Source of the DNA: Clostridium sp. TW13
Lineage (GTDB): Bacteria > Bacillota > Clostridia > Clostridiales > Clostridiaceae
Assembly: GCF_024345225.1 (NCBI RefSeq)
Contig: NZ_BROD01000001.1
Span: 2,366,362-2,430,361, forward strand
DNA length: 64,000 bases
Direction of reading: 5' to 3'
The notes beneath the pieces are model-generated. The model did not search any database. It was given only the letters and a program-made list of their open reading frames with translations, and was not told the DNA's origin. Below, one piece after another: positions 18,793-28,037 of the stretch (position 1 is its first letter; each line of letters begins with the position of its first letter). Both the position numbers and the translations under genes were made by a program.

Positions 18793-19655
18793 AAATAAAC
18801 AACTTATCTAAGTCTTTTGTAGATAAAGAGGCTATTAAAAATATAAATCTTACTGTAAATAAAGGCAGCATCCTAGGTCTTGTAGGACCTAATGGAGCAG
18901 GTAAATCCACCTTACTTAGAACTATAGTTGATATATATACCCCAGATACTGGCTCAGTTACATTAGATGGAGAAAATATTGAAGACAATCCTTCTATTAA
19001 AGAAAGAATTGGCTACATGGGAGATAGAAATGACTATTTTAACAAATGGAAAATAAAGCATATAGTTAAGCATTATAAATTTGCCTATGTTAATTTTGAT
19101 GAGGAAAAATTCAATAAAATAAATGAAGTTTTTCAAATTCCATTAAATAAAAAAGTTACAAAGCTTTCAAAAGGAAATATTTCTAGATTATTTTTTATGT
19201 TGACACTTAGCTCTAATCCAGACTTATTAATACTTGATGAGCCTACTTCTGGCCTTGACCCTATTGTTAAAAGAAAACTTCTTAAGATACTAGTAGACGA
19301 TGTTTTTGAAAGAGAAACCACAGTTATTATTTCTTCACATAACTTAAGTGATTTGGAATCCATATGCGATCATATTGTTTTCATTAATGATGGAGAAATA
19401 ATAAAAGATAATTCTCTAGACACCCTAAAGACAGATATGAAAAAACTTCAAATAATATTTAAAGAAAATGCTCCAGAAGACTTTGAGCATTGGAAAGAGT
19501 TCTTGCACGTAGATAAGATAGGAAGAAGCTTTAATGCCATTACCAATTGCTGCAATGAAGAATTAATGAACAAACTAAAAGAAAATGGTGCTCTATTCAT
19601 AGAAGAACTTGATATGAGCCTTGAAGATATGCTAGTCTACACAATTGAACATTAA
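18786..19655 (+). CDS. ABC transporter ATP-binding protein, BcrA/YtrB-like
   Basis: 289-residue ATPase. Walker A GPNGAGKST (about 35-43), signature LSKGNISRLFFML (LSKGN instead of LSGGQ, common in this subfamily), Walker B LLILDEPTSGLD, switch ISSHNLSD. Residues about 215-289 form the short C-terminal extension usual in BcrA/YtrB proteins. Ribosome site AAGGAGGG lies in the end of the permease gene. Last gene of the operon, closed by the terminator at 19655-19702. Confidence 0.92.
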   Translation: MLKINNLSKSFVDKEAIKNINLTVNKGSILGLVGPNGAGKSTLLRTIVDIYTPDTGSVTLDGENIEDNPSIKERIGYMGDRNDYFNKWKIKHIVKHYKFAYVNFDEEKFNKINEVFQIPLNKKVTKLSKGNISRLFFMLTLSSNPDLLILDEPTSGLDPIVKRKLLKILVDDVFERETTVIISSHNLSDLESICDHIVFINDGEIIKDNSLDTLKTDMKKLQIIFKENAPEDFEHWKEFLHVDKIGRSFNAITNCCNEELMNKLKENGALFIEELDMSLEDMLVYTIEH

Positions 19656-19702
19656 TAGAAAAAATCCTCTCAATCTAAAATGATTGAGAGGATTTTTTCT
19701 AT
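19655..19702. terminator. Bidirectional terminator between convergent genes
   Basis: Perfect 21-bp inverted repeat (19655-19675 with 19682-19702) with a six-base loop and T runs on both strands. It ends the GntR-ABC operon on plus and the hscC-TPR operon on minus, overlapping both stop codons. Confidence 0.92.
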
Positions 19703-22700
19703 TTCTTGCCTTCTACTCTAGCAATTGCTTCTTTATATTCATTATCATCATCATCTGGGTTTATTTCTAATGCTTTTTTATAATTAGCCAATGCCTCTCC
19801 ATAATTCCCCTTTGCTTCATATATCTCTCCTAAGCAGAAATATCCTTCATGGCAATTTTTAAGTTCACAATTCTTACAGTTTGAAGCCTTCTCTATAGCT
19901 ATTTGAAGGTATTTTATTGCCTTACGGAATTTTTTTAATCTCTTGTAACATTCTCCAAGATATTTATAAGTACATGCATCCTGTTCTTTCTCTTTGATTT
20001 TTTCTAGATATTTTTTAATAGCACATTTATAATCACTTTCTGCCTTTCTTTTTTCTCCTGCTTTTTCATATGATTTTCCCCTAGAAATATATAAGTTCAA
20101 ATTATTAGGGGATACTTCCATCTGTTTTCCGTAATATTCTGCAGCCTTTATATATTCCTTTAATCCTTTATAATAAACATCTCCTACATTCCTAAAGGCA
20201 TATTCATTATTTGAATTTAATTCTATAGCTTTTAAGTAGCATTTTAAGGCACTTTCATAGTCCTTTATTTCTTCTTCAAAAACTACCCCTAAGTCATTAT
20301 ATAAATAATCATCCTCAGGAGTAATCTCTAACTCTTTTTTATAATCTTCAACGGTTTTATCAAATTTCTCTAACTTTTTATAAATCCTGCCTCTTTCATA
20401 GTATAGTGACTCTGAATTAGGAACTGCCTCTATTCCTCTTGTATAAGCTTTTATAGCCTCTTCAAGCTTATCCATATTCACATAACATTTAGCAATATTC
20501 TTATAACCTTTCTCAAAGGTAGGTTCTATCTCTACAGATTTTTCAAAATACTCAATAGCCTTGCTATATTCCTTGTTATCTTTATAAATGCAACCTATAT
20601 TATTATAAGCTGAATAACTATCAGGACAAATTGCTATAGCTTTCTCATAATCAGCTTTTGCCTTATCAATATTATCCATTGATGCATAAGCTAGTCCCCT
20701 ATTTATATAGTAATATTCAGATTCTGACACTTCTAATTGTTTTGTAAAATAATGTACTGCTGTTTGATAATCACCGGAATCTGAATAAATTTCTCCTAGT
20801 TCATTATTAGAATATTCATCTTTAGGATCTACCTCTAAAGTTCTCTTATACGCCTCAATAGCCTCTTTTTCTTTGCCTAACCTTCTATAAATATCTGCCT
20901 TACGCCTATAAGCCTCACCATCGTCAGGAACTTTACTTATTATATAATCGTACTCTTCTATAGCTTCATAGTCCTCATTAAGATCTACATACATCATAGC
21001 TCTTGAATAATACTTATACATCTCTGATGGATTTGCTTCTATTGATGCATTCATAAACTTTATTGCTTTTTCAAAATTCCCCTCACAAGCTAATACTATG
21101 GCTAATTCGTAATTAACATCTTCATTCTTAGGATCATCCTTAAGGATATCTAAGCATAATTCTTTTGCTTCTGAATATTTTTCAATTTTTCTCAAGGTTC
21201 TTATCTTATATAATAATATTTCATCATTATTTAATTGAAGTTCTTCTACTCTTTTTATAATATCTAACACGGCTTCATTTTGTCCCACTTCAAAATAGAT
21301 CTTTATTTCTATTAAGTAAGTATCTACAAAATAAGGATATATACTAATTTCAGACTCACAATTATCTATAGCCTCTCTATATCTACCTGTATTGTACAGT
21401 GCCTTTGCCTTATACAGATATAAATGTGCAACACCTGAATCAATTTCTATCCCTCGATCACAAAGATCAATAGCCTCGTCATATCGCTCTAGTTCAGTTA
21501 ATAAATATGCCTTTCTCACTATGAGATTTATACTTTCAGGATTTGTGTTAAGTCCTTTTTCATAACATTCTAAAGCTTCCTCTGTTCTTCCAAGACATTG
21601 TAACTGATATCCTTTATTATTTAGTACATAACTATTTTCAGGTTCATCTTCAAGCCATTTATCAAAATAACTTAATGCCTCTTCATACTGCTTTAATGAA
21701 GAAGAACATCGTCCCATTAAATCATAGTACTGATATTTATCATCTTCCCCTGGTGAAATCTCTATACCAACCTGCTTACATTCTTCATATTTATTTATTT
21801 CAAATAATGTCCAAGCTAAGCTAAATTTAATCCCTGTTTCTTCTGGAGATTCTTTTAATTTTTCCTTATAATACTCTACCAATTCACAATTTGTTGAATA
21901 AATACATTGACTTATATACTCATCATAAGGATATCTTTCACTTACTTCAATATAATAATCCTTAGCCTTTTCATAATCTTTAAGCTTTGAATAACAATCT
22001 CCTAAACCTTTCGTTGCTCCTATATGATTTGGTACAGTAGCTATTACTTTTTCATACAATTCCTTAGCTTTCTCAATATTATCTGAACGCCATTCAACTT
22101 CTGCCACTGCAAAGTATACTCTATAATCCTCTGGATATTGTTCTATTAGATCTTCTCCTAGTTCTCTAGCCTCTTCAATTTTATTAGTCATAAGATTATA
22201 CCTAATTTTTGTTATTATAAAATCAGGATGAATAATACCCAAGGCTTCAATTTGTTCTAGAAGGTCATTCATTGTATTTTCAAATTCTTCTTTTTCCATG
22301 TCATCCCTGTTATTAAATGCTCTCTGCATCTGATAGTATAAAGAAATAAAATTTTCATAATCCTTTCCTTCTTCTATAGAAAACGAATCATACCTAATAT
22401 CATCGCTATATTTAATACTATTCACAACAAAGGTAATGAAATTTTCCGGAAAATTTTCTTTTAGTTCCTCTTCTCTGTCTAACCAATGAAAATGTTCATC
22501 TAAAACTATCCAAACCTTTTGCGGTATATAAAAATAATCCATAAAATAAGTAAGTAATCTGTTACTAATATCTTCAGAAGAATCCAATTGAAAACACACG
22601 GGATCCTGTAATAGCTGTCTCCAGTTTTCTTCATCTATCCTCAACTCAAAATCATTGTACAACTCTTCAACCCTATGCATCCATATTCCTTCTGGGCTAA

Positions 22701-22887
22701 AGTCTATTTCTTTAGGTTCCTCTTCTTCGTCAACACTCTTAATTAATGCCTCATAAGCTGCTCTTAATTTTTTAAATCCTTCTGGATCATCTTCTGGATG
22801 AAACACACTTAATTTTTCCATGTAAGCTTGCTTTATAAGTGCTTTATCCTTTGTAGGGTCTATTCCTAATATACTCCAATTATCCAT
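19699..22887 (-). CDS. Giant J-domain/TPR protein, partner of HscC
   Basis: 1062 residues, acidic, cytoplasmic. Residues 1-50 form a DnaJ-like domain (WSILGIDPTKDKALIKQAYM ... FKKLRAAYEAL). Its catalytic tripeptide is HPE (30-32) rather than HPD. Residues about 60-200 are a Trp/Phe-rich region without repeats. From about 215 to the end there are roughly 24 tetratricopeptide repeats. A cysteine group (CKNCELKNC) lies near residue 1010. It begins 14 bases after the hscC stop. J proteins recruit Hsp70 and stimulate its ATPase; TPRs bind partner proteins, so this looks like a dedicated co-chaperone scaffold. Clients unknown. Confidence 0.85.
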   Translation of the reverse strand: MDNWSILGIDPTKDKALIKQAYMEKLSVFHPEDDPEGFKKLRAAYEALIKSVDEEEEPKEIDFSPEGIWMHRVEELYNDFELRIDEENWRQLLQDPVCFQLDSSEDISNRLLTYFMDYFYIPQKVWIVLDEHFHWLDREEELKENFPENFITFVVNSIKYSDDIRYDSFSIEEGKDYENFISLYYQMQRAFNNRDDMEKEEFENTMNDLLEQIEALGIIHPDFIITKIRYNLMTNKIEEARELGEDLIEQYPEDYRVYFAVAEVEWRSDNIEKAKELYEKVIATVPNHIGATKGLGDCYSKLKDYEKAKDYYIEVSERYPYDEYISQCIYSTNCELVEYYKEKLKESPEETGIKFSLAWTLFEINKYEECKQVGIEISPGEDDKYQYYDLMGRCSSSLKQYEEALSYFDKWLEDEPENSYVLNNKGYQLQCLGRTEEALECYEKGLNTNPESINLIVRKAYLLTELERYDEAIDLCDRGIEIDSGVAHLYLYKAKALYNTGRYREAIDNCESEISIYPYFVDTYLIEIKIYFEVGQNEAVLDIIKRVEELQLNNDEILLYKIRTLRKIEKYSEAKELCLDILKDDPKNEDVNYELAIVLACEGNFEKAIKFMNASIEANPSEMYKYYSRAMMYVDLNEDYEAIEEYDYIISKVPDDGEAYRRKADIYRRLGKEKEAIEAYKRTLEVDPKDEYSNNELGEIYSDSGDYQTAVHYFTKQLEVSESEYYYINRGLAYASMDNIDKAKADYEKAIAICPDSYSAYNNIGCIYKDNKEYSKAIEYFEKSVEIEPTFEKGYKNIAKCYVNMDKLEEAIKAYTRGIEAVPNSESLYYERGRIYKKLEKFDKTVEDYKKELEITPEDDYLYNDLGVVFEEEIKDYESALKCYLKAIELNSNNEYAFRNVGDVYYKGLKEYIKAAEYYGKQMEVSPNNLNLYISRGKSYEKAGEKRKAESDYKCAIKKYLEKIKEKEQDACTYKYLGECYKRLKKFRKAIKYLQIAIEKASNCKNCELKNCHEGYFCLGEIYEAKGNYGEALANYKKALEINPDDDDNEYKEAIARVEGKK

Positions 22888-22901
22888 TTACCCATTCCCC
22901 T

Positions 22902-24596
22902 TTATAACTGCTCTTCTTCTATTTCATCAAATATTTTTTTAAGTTCTATAGATGCTTTTTCTATATCTAAAGGATTTTGCTTATCAAGTATATCTTCAAA
23001 CCATTCTAAATATCTAGCTACCTGACTTCTTGTTTCCCCTATACTTTCTTCATATAGTCGTTCTCCCCTAGAAATCAATAATTTATTTTCTTCTTTATCT
23101 CTTGGATGGATTTTAAGTTCACTCAATTCTTTTAATCTATTCTCAATTTCTTCTTCACTCATATAACCAGGATTCTTTTCTATTACAATACGTTTTTTAA
23201 GTCCAGTAGAAACTACAGTAACTTCAACCTCAAGGATTCCATTTATATCATAGGTGTATGTTACATCTATTGCCTGATCTCCTGCACCTGAAATAGGTAC
23301 TGGTACATTCAATTCCCCTAAATAGATATTATCCCTTGAAAATCTGCTTTCACCTTGCAGAATTTGCACAGTAATCTTCTTTTGATTTTCATTAACTGTA
23401 TATAACCTATCTGTTTTACTTACTGGAATAACTGTATTTCTTTCAATGATAGGATAAAAATGTCCTGATTCATAATATCCGCCTGGTTTCTGCACTGATA
23501 CGCTTGTACCCAAAGTATATGGACATACATCAGTTAAAACCACTTCCTTAATAGCAGTATCTCTAGCCTTCATGGCAGCTTGCATTGATGCTCCTATAGC
23601 TATAGCTTCATCTGGATTAATATGAGTATCTGGTAGTCTGCCAAATAATTTTCCAACAAAGTTTCTTATAATAGGAAGCTTTGTTGCTCCTCCTACTAGT
23701 ACAATAGAATCAATCTCCTTAATCTTTATTGCTGCATCTCTTAAAGCTCTTTCTATAGGTCTTCTAAGTTTAGCAAGTAGCATTTCACAAGCTTTTTCAT
23801 ATTCATCTAAGGTAACTTCATACTCTAAAATCTCCTCATTAACCTTACATTTCATTACTACAGTTTTACTTTCACTAAAAGCTATTTTACTAATTTCAGC
23901 CTGCCTCTTTATATTAGCTTTTGTTTTATAATCTACTGAATCTAAATCTAACTCCTTGGCTTTTACAAACATATTAAATAAAATTTCTGTAAAATCTTCT
24001 CCTCCTAAAAAGTTGTCTCCACCTACAGCTCTTACTTCCATAATATTTTTATATAATTCCAATATAGAGACATCAAAGGTTCCTCCACCTAAATCAAAAA
24101 CAAGAAACTTAGTGTTAACCTTTTCTGTATGAAGTCCATAAGCTATAGCTGCAGCTGTAGGCTCATTAATAAGTCTTTCTACCTTTAATCCGGCAAGTTG
24201 ACCTGCCCTTTGAGTAGCTTTCCTCTGAGCATCATTAAAATATGCTGGTACGCTTATAACTGCTTCCTTCACTTCTTGTCCTAAAAATATTTCTGCATCT
24301 TCTTTTAAAGATCTAATAATTAATGAAGATAACTCTTCTGGTAAAAACTTTTTCTTTCCCAAAGAAAATTCTTTATTACTTCCCATGCTTCTCTTAAATA
24401 CAGATGCAGTTTCATTAGGATATGCAATTTGTCTCTCCTTAGCAACTGCTCCTACAAATATTTGTTCGTTTTCATCTACACTAACAACTGATGGTGTTAA
24501 ATGCTCTCCTAGTCTATTAGGAATTACAACTGCTCCATCCTCTGTAAAATAAGATACAAGACTATTAGTTGTTCCTAAATCAATTCCAATAATCAT
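22902..24596 (-). CDS. hscC: Hsp70 family chaperone HscC
   Basis: 564-residue Hsp70. The ATPase domain shows GIDLGTTNSLV, VPAYFNDAQRKATQRAGQLA, INEPTAAAIAYGLHTE, DLGGGTFDVSIL and VLVGGATKLP. The substrate domain is short and the lid is only partial, as in E. coli HscC (Hsc62), to which the text FKRSMGSN ... LSSLIIRSLKEDAE is strikingly close. It is not DnaK: no grpE/dnaJ neighbours and no full lid. The open frame starts at a GTG (24629), but AAAGGAGAG precedes the ATG at 24596. First gene of a two-gene unit with the J/TPR protein; E. coli hscC is likewise next to J-protein genes. Confidence 0.92.
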   Translation of the reverse strand: MIIGIDLGTTNSLVSYFTEDGAVVIPNRLGEHLTPSVVSVDENEQIFVGAVAKERQIAYPNETASVFKRSMGSNKEFSLGKKKFLPEELSSLIIRSLKEDAEIFLGQEVKEAVISVPAYFNDAQRKATQRAGQLAGLKVERLINEPTAAAIAYGLHTEKVNTKFLVFDLGGGTFDVSILELYKNIMEVRAVGGDNFLGGEDFTEILFNMFVKAKELDLDSVDYKTKANIKRQAEISKIAFSESKTVVMKCKVNEEILEYEVTLDEYEKACEMLLAKLRRPIERALRDAAIKIKEIDSIVLVGGATKLPIIRNFVGKLFGRLPDTHINPDEAIAIGASMQAAMKARDTAIKEVVLTDVCPYTLGTSVSVQKPGGYYESGHFYPIIERNTVIPVSKTDRLYTVNENQKKITVQILQGESRFSRDNIYLGELNVPVPISGAGDQAIDVTYTYDINGILEVEVTVVSTGLKKRIVIEKNPGYMSEEEIENRLKELSELKIHPRDKEENKLLISRGERLYEESIGETRSQVARYLEWFEDILDKQNPLDIEKASIELKKIFDEIEEEQL

Positions 24597-24712
24597 ACAC
24601 TTTTTCTCTCCTTTATTTATGTAAAGCACTCTTTGGCAACCTTATACATATAAAAATAATACATTATTCTAGGATTATATTTTAATCCAATTATACTTTT
24701 TACTATAAGAAA

Positions 24713-24741
24713 ATTATACCATAATCTTTATAGTTATTTAA
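24713..24741 (-). promoter_or_regulatory. Putative hscC promoter
   Basis: Minus strand: TTAAAT (24741-24736), 17-base spacer, extended -10 TGGTATAAT with TATAAT at 24718-24713. The -35 is weak but the extended -10 is good. No full CIRCE element is present. Confidence 0.5.
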
Positions 24742-24841
24742 TACCATATTTATTTTAAAATTATATTTATTAATATCTTATGCATTGTATGTACCATACT
24801 TTCTTCAAAATATGTAATACTCTTGCTTTAAAACTTATTAT

Positions 24842-24886
24842 AAAAAAGCATAAGTAAAAATGTAATTGTTGTACTCATGCTTTTTT
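24842..24886 (-). terminator. Terminator downstream of ytaF
   Basis: Inverted repeat AAAAAAGCAT..AGTA / TACT..ATGCTTTTTT about 100 bases past the ytaF stop, with T runs on both strands. Confidence 0.7.
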
Positions 24887-24983
24887 AACTAATTATATAT
24901 TCTGTTGTTTCCAATCTTTTAATAATATAGGCATTAATATTGATGTATATTGATAGAATATATATTTAAGATTTAAGATATTT

Positions 24984-25592
24984 CTATATTACTTGAATTA
25001 TTCCTAAAATAATTAGTACAGCTCCTGCAACAAATGAAGCTTTCTTATCTAAATCCCATTTCTTCAAAAATACAGTAAGATAATTTCCAAGCCAAAGTGC
25101 AATAAAACTAATTACTGCTGAAAAAATTCCAACAAAATACCAGGATAGCCCTATCATTCCTGCACTCACACCACCACCAATATTATTAACAGAAAGCGCT
25201 ATTCCAAGTACTGTTGCTTCTTTCAAATCAATATCAGAAGATTTATCTCTATCCGCATTTTCCGGATTATCAAGCACGCCTTTTAATGAAAAATCTACTT
25301 GTTCATTATTTTTAATATCTTTCTTCTTTTTTACATAAGGTTCTAGTATAATCCATAAACCTATTGAGCATAGTAGAACCATACTTATTATTGAAGATAC
25401 AGTTTTATTTAGATATACAGTGGTTAACTCTCCAAAATAAGCTGCACCTCCAGAAATAACAAAGGTTATGAAAGATATCCACAAATTCTTTAAAAAAGGG
25501 ATTCTTATGCCTCTTATGCTGTAAGCAATCCTAACACCTATATTATCAAGATTATTTACTAGGGCAATTAAAAACGTGTATAGATAACTCAT
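24984..25592 (-). CDS. ytaF: YtaF/MntP-like membrane protein
   Basis: 202 residues, six predicted helices in two similar halves, each containing an N-N/D-x-G signature: ALVNNLDNIGVRIAY near the start and ALSVNNIGGGVSAGMIG in the second half. A charged loop of about 50 residues separates the halves. This is the architecture of the YtaF/MntP branch of LysE-type exporters; MntP exports Mn2+, and YtaF is annotated as a sporulation membrane protein. Ribosome site AGGAGGGG precedes the ATG. It is transcribed away from the arginine operon. The transported ion is not established. Confidence 0.8.
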   Translation of the reverse strand: MSYLYTFLIALVNNLDNIGVRIAYSIRGIRIPFLKNLWISFITFVISGGAAYFGELTTVYLNKTVSSIISMVLLCSIGLWIILEPYVKKKKDIKNNEQVDFSLKGVLDNPENADRDKSSDIDLKEATVLGIALSVNNIGGGVSAGMIGLSWYFVGIFSAVISFIALWLGNYLTVFLKKWDLDKKASFVAGAVLIILGIIQVI

Positions 25593-25695
25593 ACGCCCCT
25601 CCTATTTAGTTCTGATAATATATGCTATTAATAAAACTAAAAAGAGTTCCTTTTATAACTTCATATATAAAACAAAGATTTATTTTAAAAAAATG

Positions 25696-25741
25696 TTGCA
25701 TAGTTATGCATTAATATATATAATTATTGCATAAACATACA
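25696..25741 (+). promoter_or_regulatory. Arginine operon promoter with two ARG boxes
   Basis: TTGCAT (25696-25701), 17-base spacer, TATAAT (25719-25724). A palindrome TGCATA-GT-TATGCA (25697-25710) covers the -35. A second, weaker copy (TGCATAAACATACA, 25728-25741) lies over the start site. Centres are 31 bp apart. The layout fits ArgR/AhrC repression by arginine; the repressor gene is not in this window. Confidence 0.75.
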
Positions 25742-25757
25742 TAAAGGGGGTTATTTT

Positions 25758-26981
25758 ATGAATAAATTAAATAAAGTCGTATTAGCATACTCTGGAGGAT
25801 TGGATACTTCAATTATAATTACTTGGTTAAAAGAGAATTATGGATGTGAAGTTGTTTGTGTTGCAGGTAATGTTGGTCAAAATGATGAATTAGATGGCTT
25901 AGAAGAAAAAGCATTAAAAACAGGAGCATCTAAGCTTTACATCGAAGATATAACAAAAGAATTAGTAGAAGATTTTATCTTCCCTGCATTGAAAGGTAAT
26001 GCTGTCTATGAAGGTAAGTATTTACTTGGAACAGCTTTTGCACGTCCAATCATAGCCAAAAGACTAGTAGAAATTGCTCATAAAGAAAATGCAGATGCAA
26101 TTGTTCATGGTTGTACTGGTAAAGGAAACGATCAAGTTAGATTTGAGCTAGCAATTAAAGCTTTTGATCCTGATATGAAAGTAATAGCTCCTTGGAGAAT
26201 TTGGGATATAAAATCCAGAGATGAAGAAATAGATTATGCAGAGGCTCATAACATTCCTATAAAAATTACTCGTGAAACAAATTATAGCAAGGACAAAAAT
26301 CTATGGCATTTAAGTCATGAAGGACTTGATCTTGAAGATCCAGCAAATGAGCCAAAGTATGATGAAATTCTTGAAATGTCAGTTTCACATGAAAAAGCAC
26401 CTGACATTCCAACTTATATTACTTTAAGTTTTGAAAAAGGAATTCCTGTTGCTTTAAATGGTGAAAAGTTTGATGGAGTTTCACTTATTCAAAAGTTAAA
26501 CGAGATAGGTGGAAAGAATGCAATAGGTCTTTGTGATATGGTAGAAAATCGTTTAGTAGGAATGAAATCAAGAGGTGTTTACGAAACTCCTGGTGGAACA
26601 ATATTATACTATGCTCATAAAGAATTAGAATCTCTTTGTTTAGATAGAGAAACCTCTCATTATAAAGAACTAATAGGCCATAAATTAGGAGAAGTAATTT
26701 ACTTTGGTCAGTGGTATACACCTTTACGTGAAGCTTTATGTGCATTTATAGATAAAACTCAAGAAACTGTAGCTGGTGATGTAAAACTTAAACTTTATAA
26801 AGGAAATATAATTACTGCTGGTATAACTTCACCTTATTCTTTATACAGCGAAGAATTTGCAACTTTCAACGAGGATGAAGTATACAATCAAATGGATTCA
26901 CAAGGATTCATCAACCTATATGGTCTTCCAATAACAGTTAGAGCAAAAATGCAAAAGCAATCTAATTTAGGAGCCAAATAG
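25758..26981 (+). CDS. argG: Argininosuccinate synthase
   Basis: 407 residues, full length. Joins citrulline and aspartate with ATP to make argininosuccinate. The ATP-pyrophosphatase loop is AYSGGLDTS near the N-terminus; later family motifs are [15 protein letters not shown], and [16 protein letters not shown]. Ribosome site AAAGGGGG. First gene of the arginine operon, just behind the ARG-box promoter. Only one base separates its stop from the argH-like start, so the two are closely coupled. Confidence 0.97.
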   Translation: MNKLNKVVLAYSGGLDTSIIITWLKENYGCEVVCVAGNVGQNDELDGLEEKALKTGASKLYIEDITKELVEDFIFPALKGNAVYEGKYLLGTAFARPIIAKRLVEIAHKENADAIVHGCTGKGNDQVRFELAIKAFDPDMKVIAPWRIWDIKSRDEEIDYAEAHNIPIKITRETNYSKDKNLWHLSHEGLDLEDPANEPKYDEILEMSVSHEKAPDIPTYITLSFEKGIPVALNGEKFDGVSLIQKLNEIGGKNAIGLCDMVENRLVGMKSRGVYETPGGTILYYAHKELESLCLDRETSHYKELIGHKLGEVIYFGQWYTPLREALCAFIDKTQETVAGDVKLKLYKGNIITAGITSPYSLYSEEFATFNEDEVYNQMDSQGFINLYGLPITVRAKMQKQSNLGAK

Positions 26982-26982
26982 G

Positions 26983-27987
26983 ATGTATTTAAACAATGAA
27001 GCATCGCAATCAGTTTTTCTTTATAATGTTAGTTCTATAAACACTGATCAGAAATTATATAAACAAGTAATTATATCAAATATGCTTCATGCAAAGTTTC
27101 TACTCAACAAAAACATTTTAAACCTAGATGTTTTTAACCAAATACATCTAGGTTTAAAAGAAATACTAAAAAGATTAGAAAACGGGGTCATTAAAATTGA
27201 TCCCTCTTCTACAAATATTCAATGCTTTATAAAGGATACATTAGCCTACTACATTGATGATATTAGTAAAAACCTAGACATTGAGAAAAACTATGAAGCT
27301 GAATTGAATTTATCTATTAAACTTTATATAGATACACAGATAAATAATATGATCAGTAGCTTATGCTCCGTAAAAGAAATTTTGTCTTTAAATGCTGATT
27401 TAACTAAGGATGAATTTATAGAAAACTTTGTACCTCATTTTAATGATAGTCTTTTTAATCACCTATTAGGTTATAGTAATATTTTTGCTGATGATATTGA
27501 TAGGCTCAATGATTATAAAAAAAGAAATAACATAGTTTCTTTAATTAATAATAATGAAACAAATATTATTGATGGCAAAGAAAATGCTTTTGATGAGGTT
27601 AATTTAAATCCAAGTATGTTAGAACAATTAAACTATTTATTAGATATTGACTACATCCTAGAAGTATCTTCTGCTATGTCAATAATAGTAATGCACGTAA
27701 ATAAACTTATAGAAGAGTTTTTATTATTTAATTCTACTAACCATAAATTTATACAATTTTCCACTCCTAATTGCTTCTGTAATGATAAAACAAAAATCAG
27801 AGATTTTCTGCACCTAAAAGGTTTAAGAATCTCTGGAAATACTATCAAACTCTTCTCATCTACTAACTTAAATACAAAGGTATATCTAACAGAAAACTTG
27901 GAAAATATATTCGATACTATAGATAATTCATTAACTTGTGTTGAAATATTAAAGCAAATCTTACTTACTGTAAAAGTTGAAATTTAA
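26983..27987 (+). CDS. Divergent ArgH-like protein, probable pseudoenzyme
   Basis: 334 residues, in the exact place argH normally occupies, with ribosome site AGGAG nine bases before the ATG. It can be aligned with argininosuccinate lyase from the N-terminus (DQKLYKQVIISNMLHAKFL, like RLAEQDIVGSVAWSKAL) to the end of the central helical bundle (TENLENIFDTIDN, like KDMQEDKEGLFDALDT). The catalytic signatures are gone. The TGRSRNDQVATDL region reads IEKNYEAELNLSI (100-112), the GYTHLQRAQP region is FVPHFNDSLF (149-158), and the GSSLMPQKKNPD loop is TPNCFCNDKTKI (261-272). The C-terminal domain of about 100 residues is missing. The frame is open throughout, so it is not ordinary decay. It cannot be expected to have lyase activity; function unknown. 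Confidence 0.75.
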   Translation: MYLNNEASQSVFLYNVSSINTDQKLYKQVIISNMLHAKFLLNKNILNLDVFNQIHLGLKEILKRLENGVIKIDPSSTNIQCFIKDTLAYYIDDISKNLDIEKNYEAELNLSIKLYIDTQINNMISSLCSVKEILSLNADLTKDEFIENFVPHFNDSLFNHLLGYSNIFADDIDRLNDYKKRNNIVSLINNNETNIIDGKENAFDEVNLNPSMLEQLNYLLDIDYILEVSSAMSIIVMHVNKLIEEFLLFNSTNHKFIQFSTPNCFCNDKTKIRDFLHLKGLRISGNTIKLFSSTNLNTKVYLTENLENIFDTIDNSLTCVEILKQILLTVKVEI

Positions 27988-27994
27988 ATTAAAT

Positions 27995-28026
27995 TTGCCC
28001 ACCTATATGTTGCTGGGCAATATAGG
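27995..28026 (+). promoter_or_regulatory. Competing hairpins at the argC ribosome site
   Basis: Two 7-bp helices exclude each other: TTGCCCA (27995-28001) with TGGGCAA (28014-28020), and CCTATAT (28002-28008) with ATATAGG (28020-28026). The second buries the AGG of the argC Shine-Dalgarno. Possible translational control or coupling to the upstream gene. Confidence 0.4.
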
Positions 28027-28037
28027 AGAGGATTCAT

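Larger units (their letters stand above)
24597..24983. other. Intergenic region upstream of hscC
   Basis: 387 bases with no credible ORF. It contains the hscC promoter (24713-24741, minus) with a leader of about 110 bases, and the ytaF terminator hairpin at 24842-24886. Nothing else is recognised. Confidence 0.6.

Noticed and set aside
19699-22887. DNA-level tandem repeat array
   Set aside because: The periodicity is protein-level TPR with diverged codons, not a nucleotide satellite or CRISPR.
24597-24640. CIRCE-like half-site (GAGTGCTTTA) upstream of hscC
   Set aside because: CIRCE needs TTAGCACTC-N9-GAGTGCTAA; the second arm is missing, so HrcA control is not supported.
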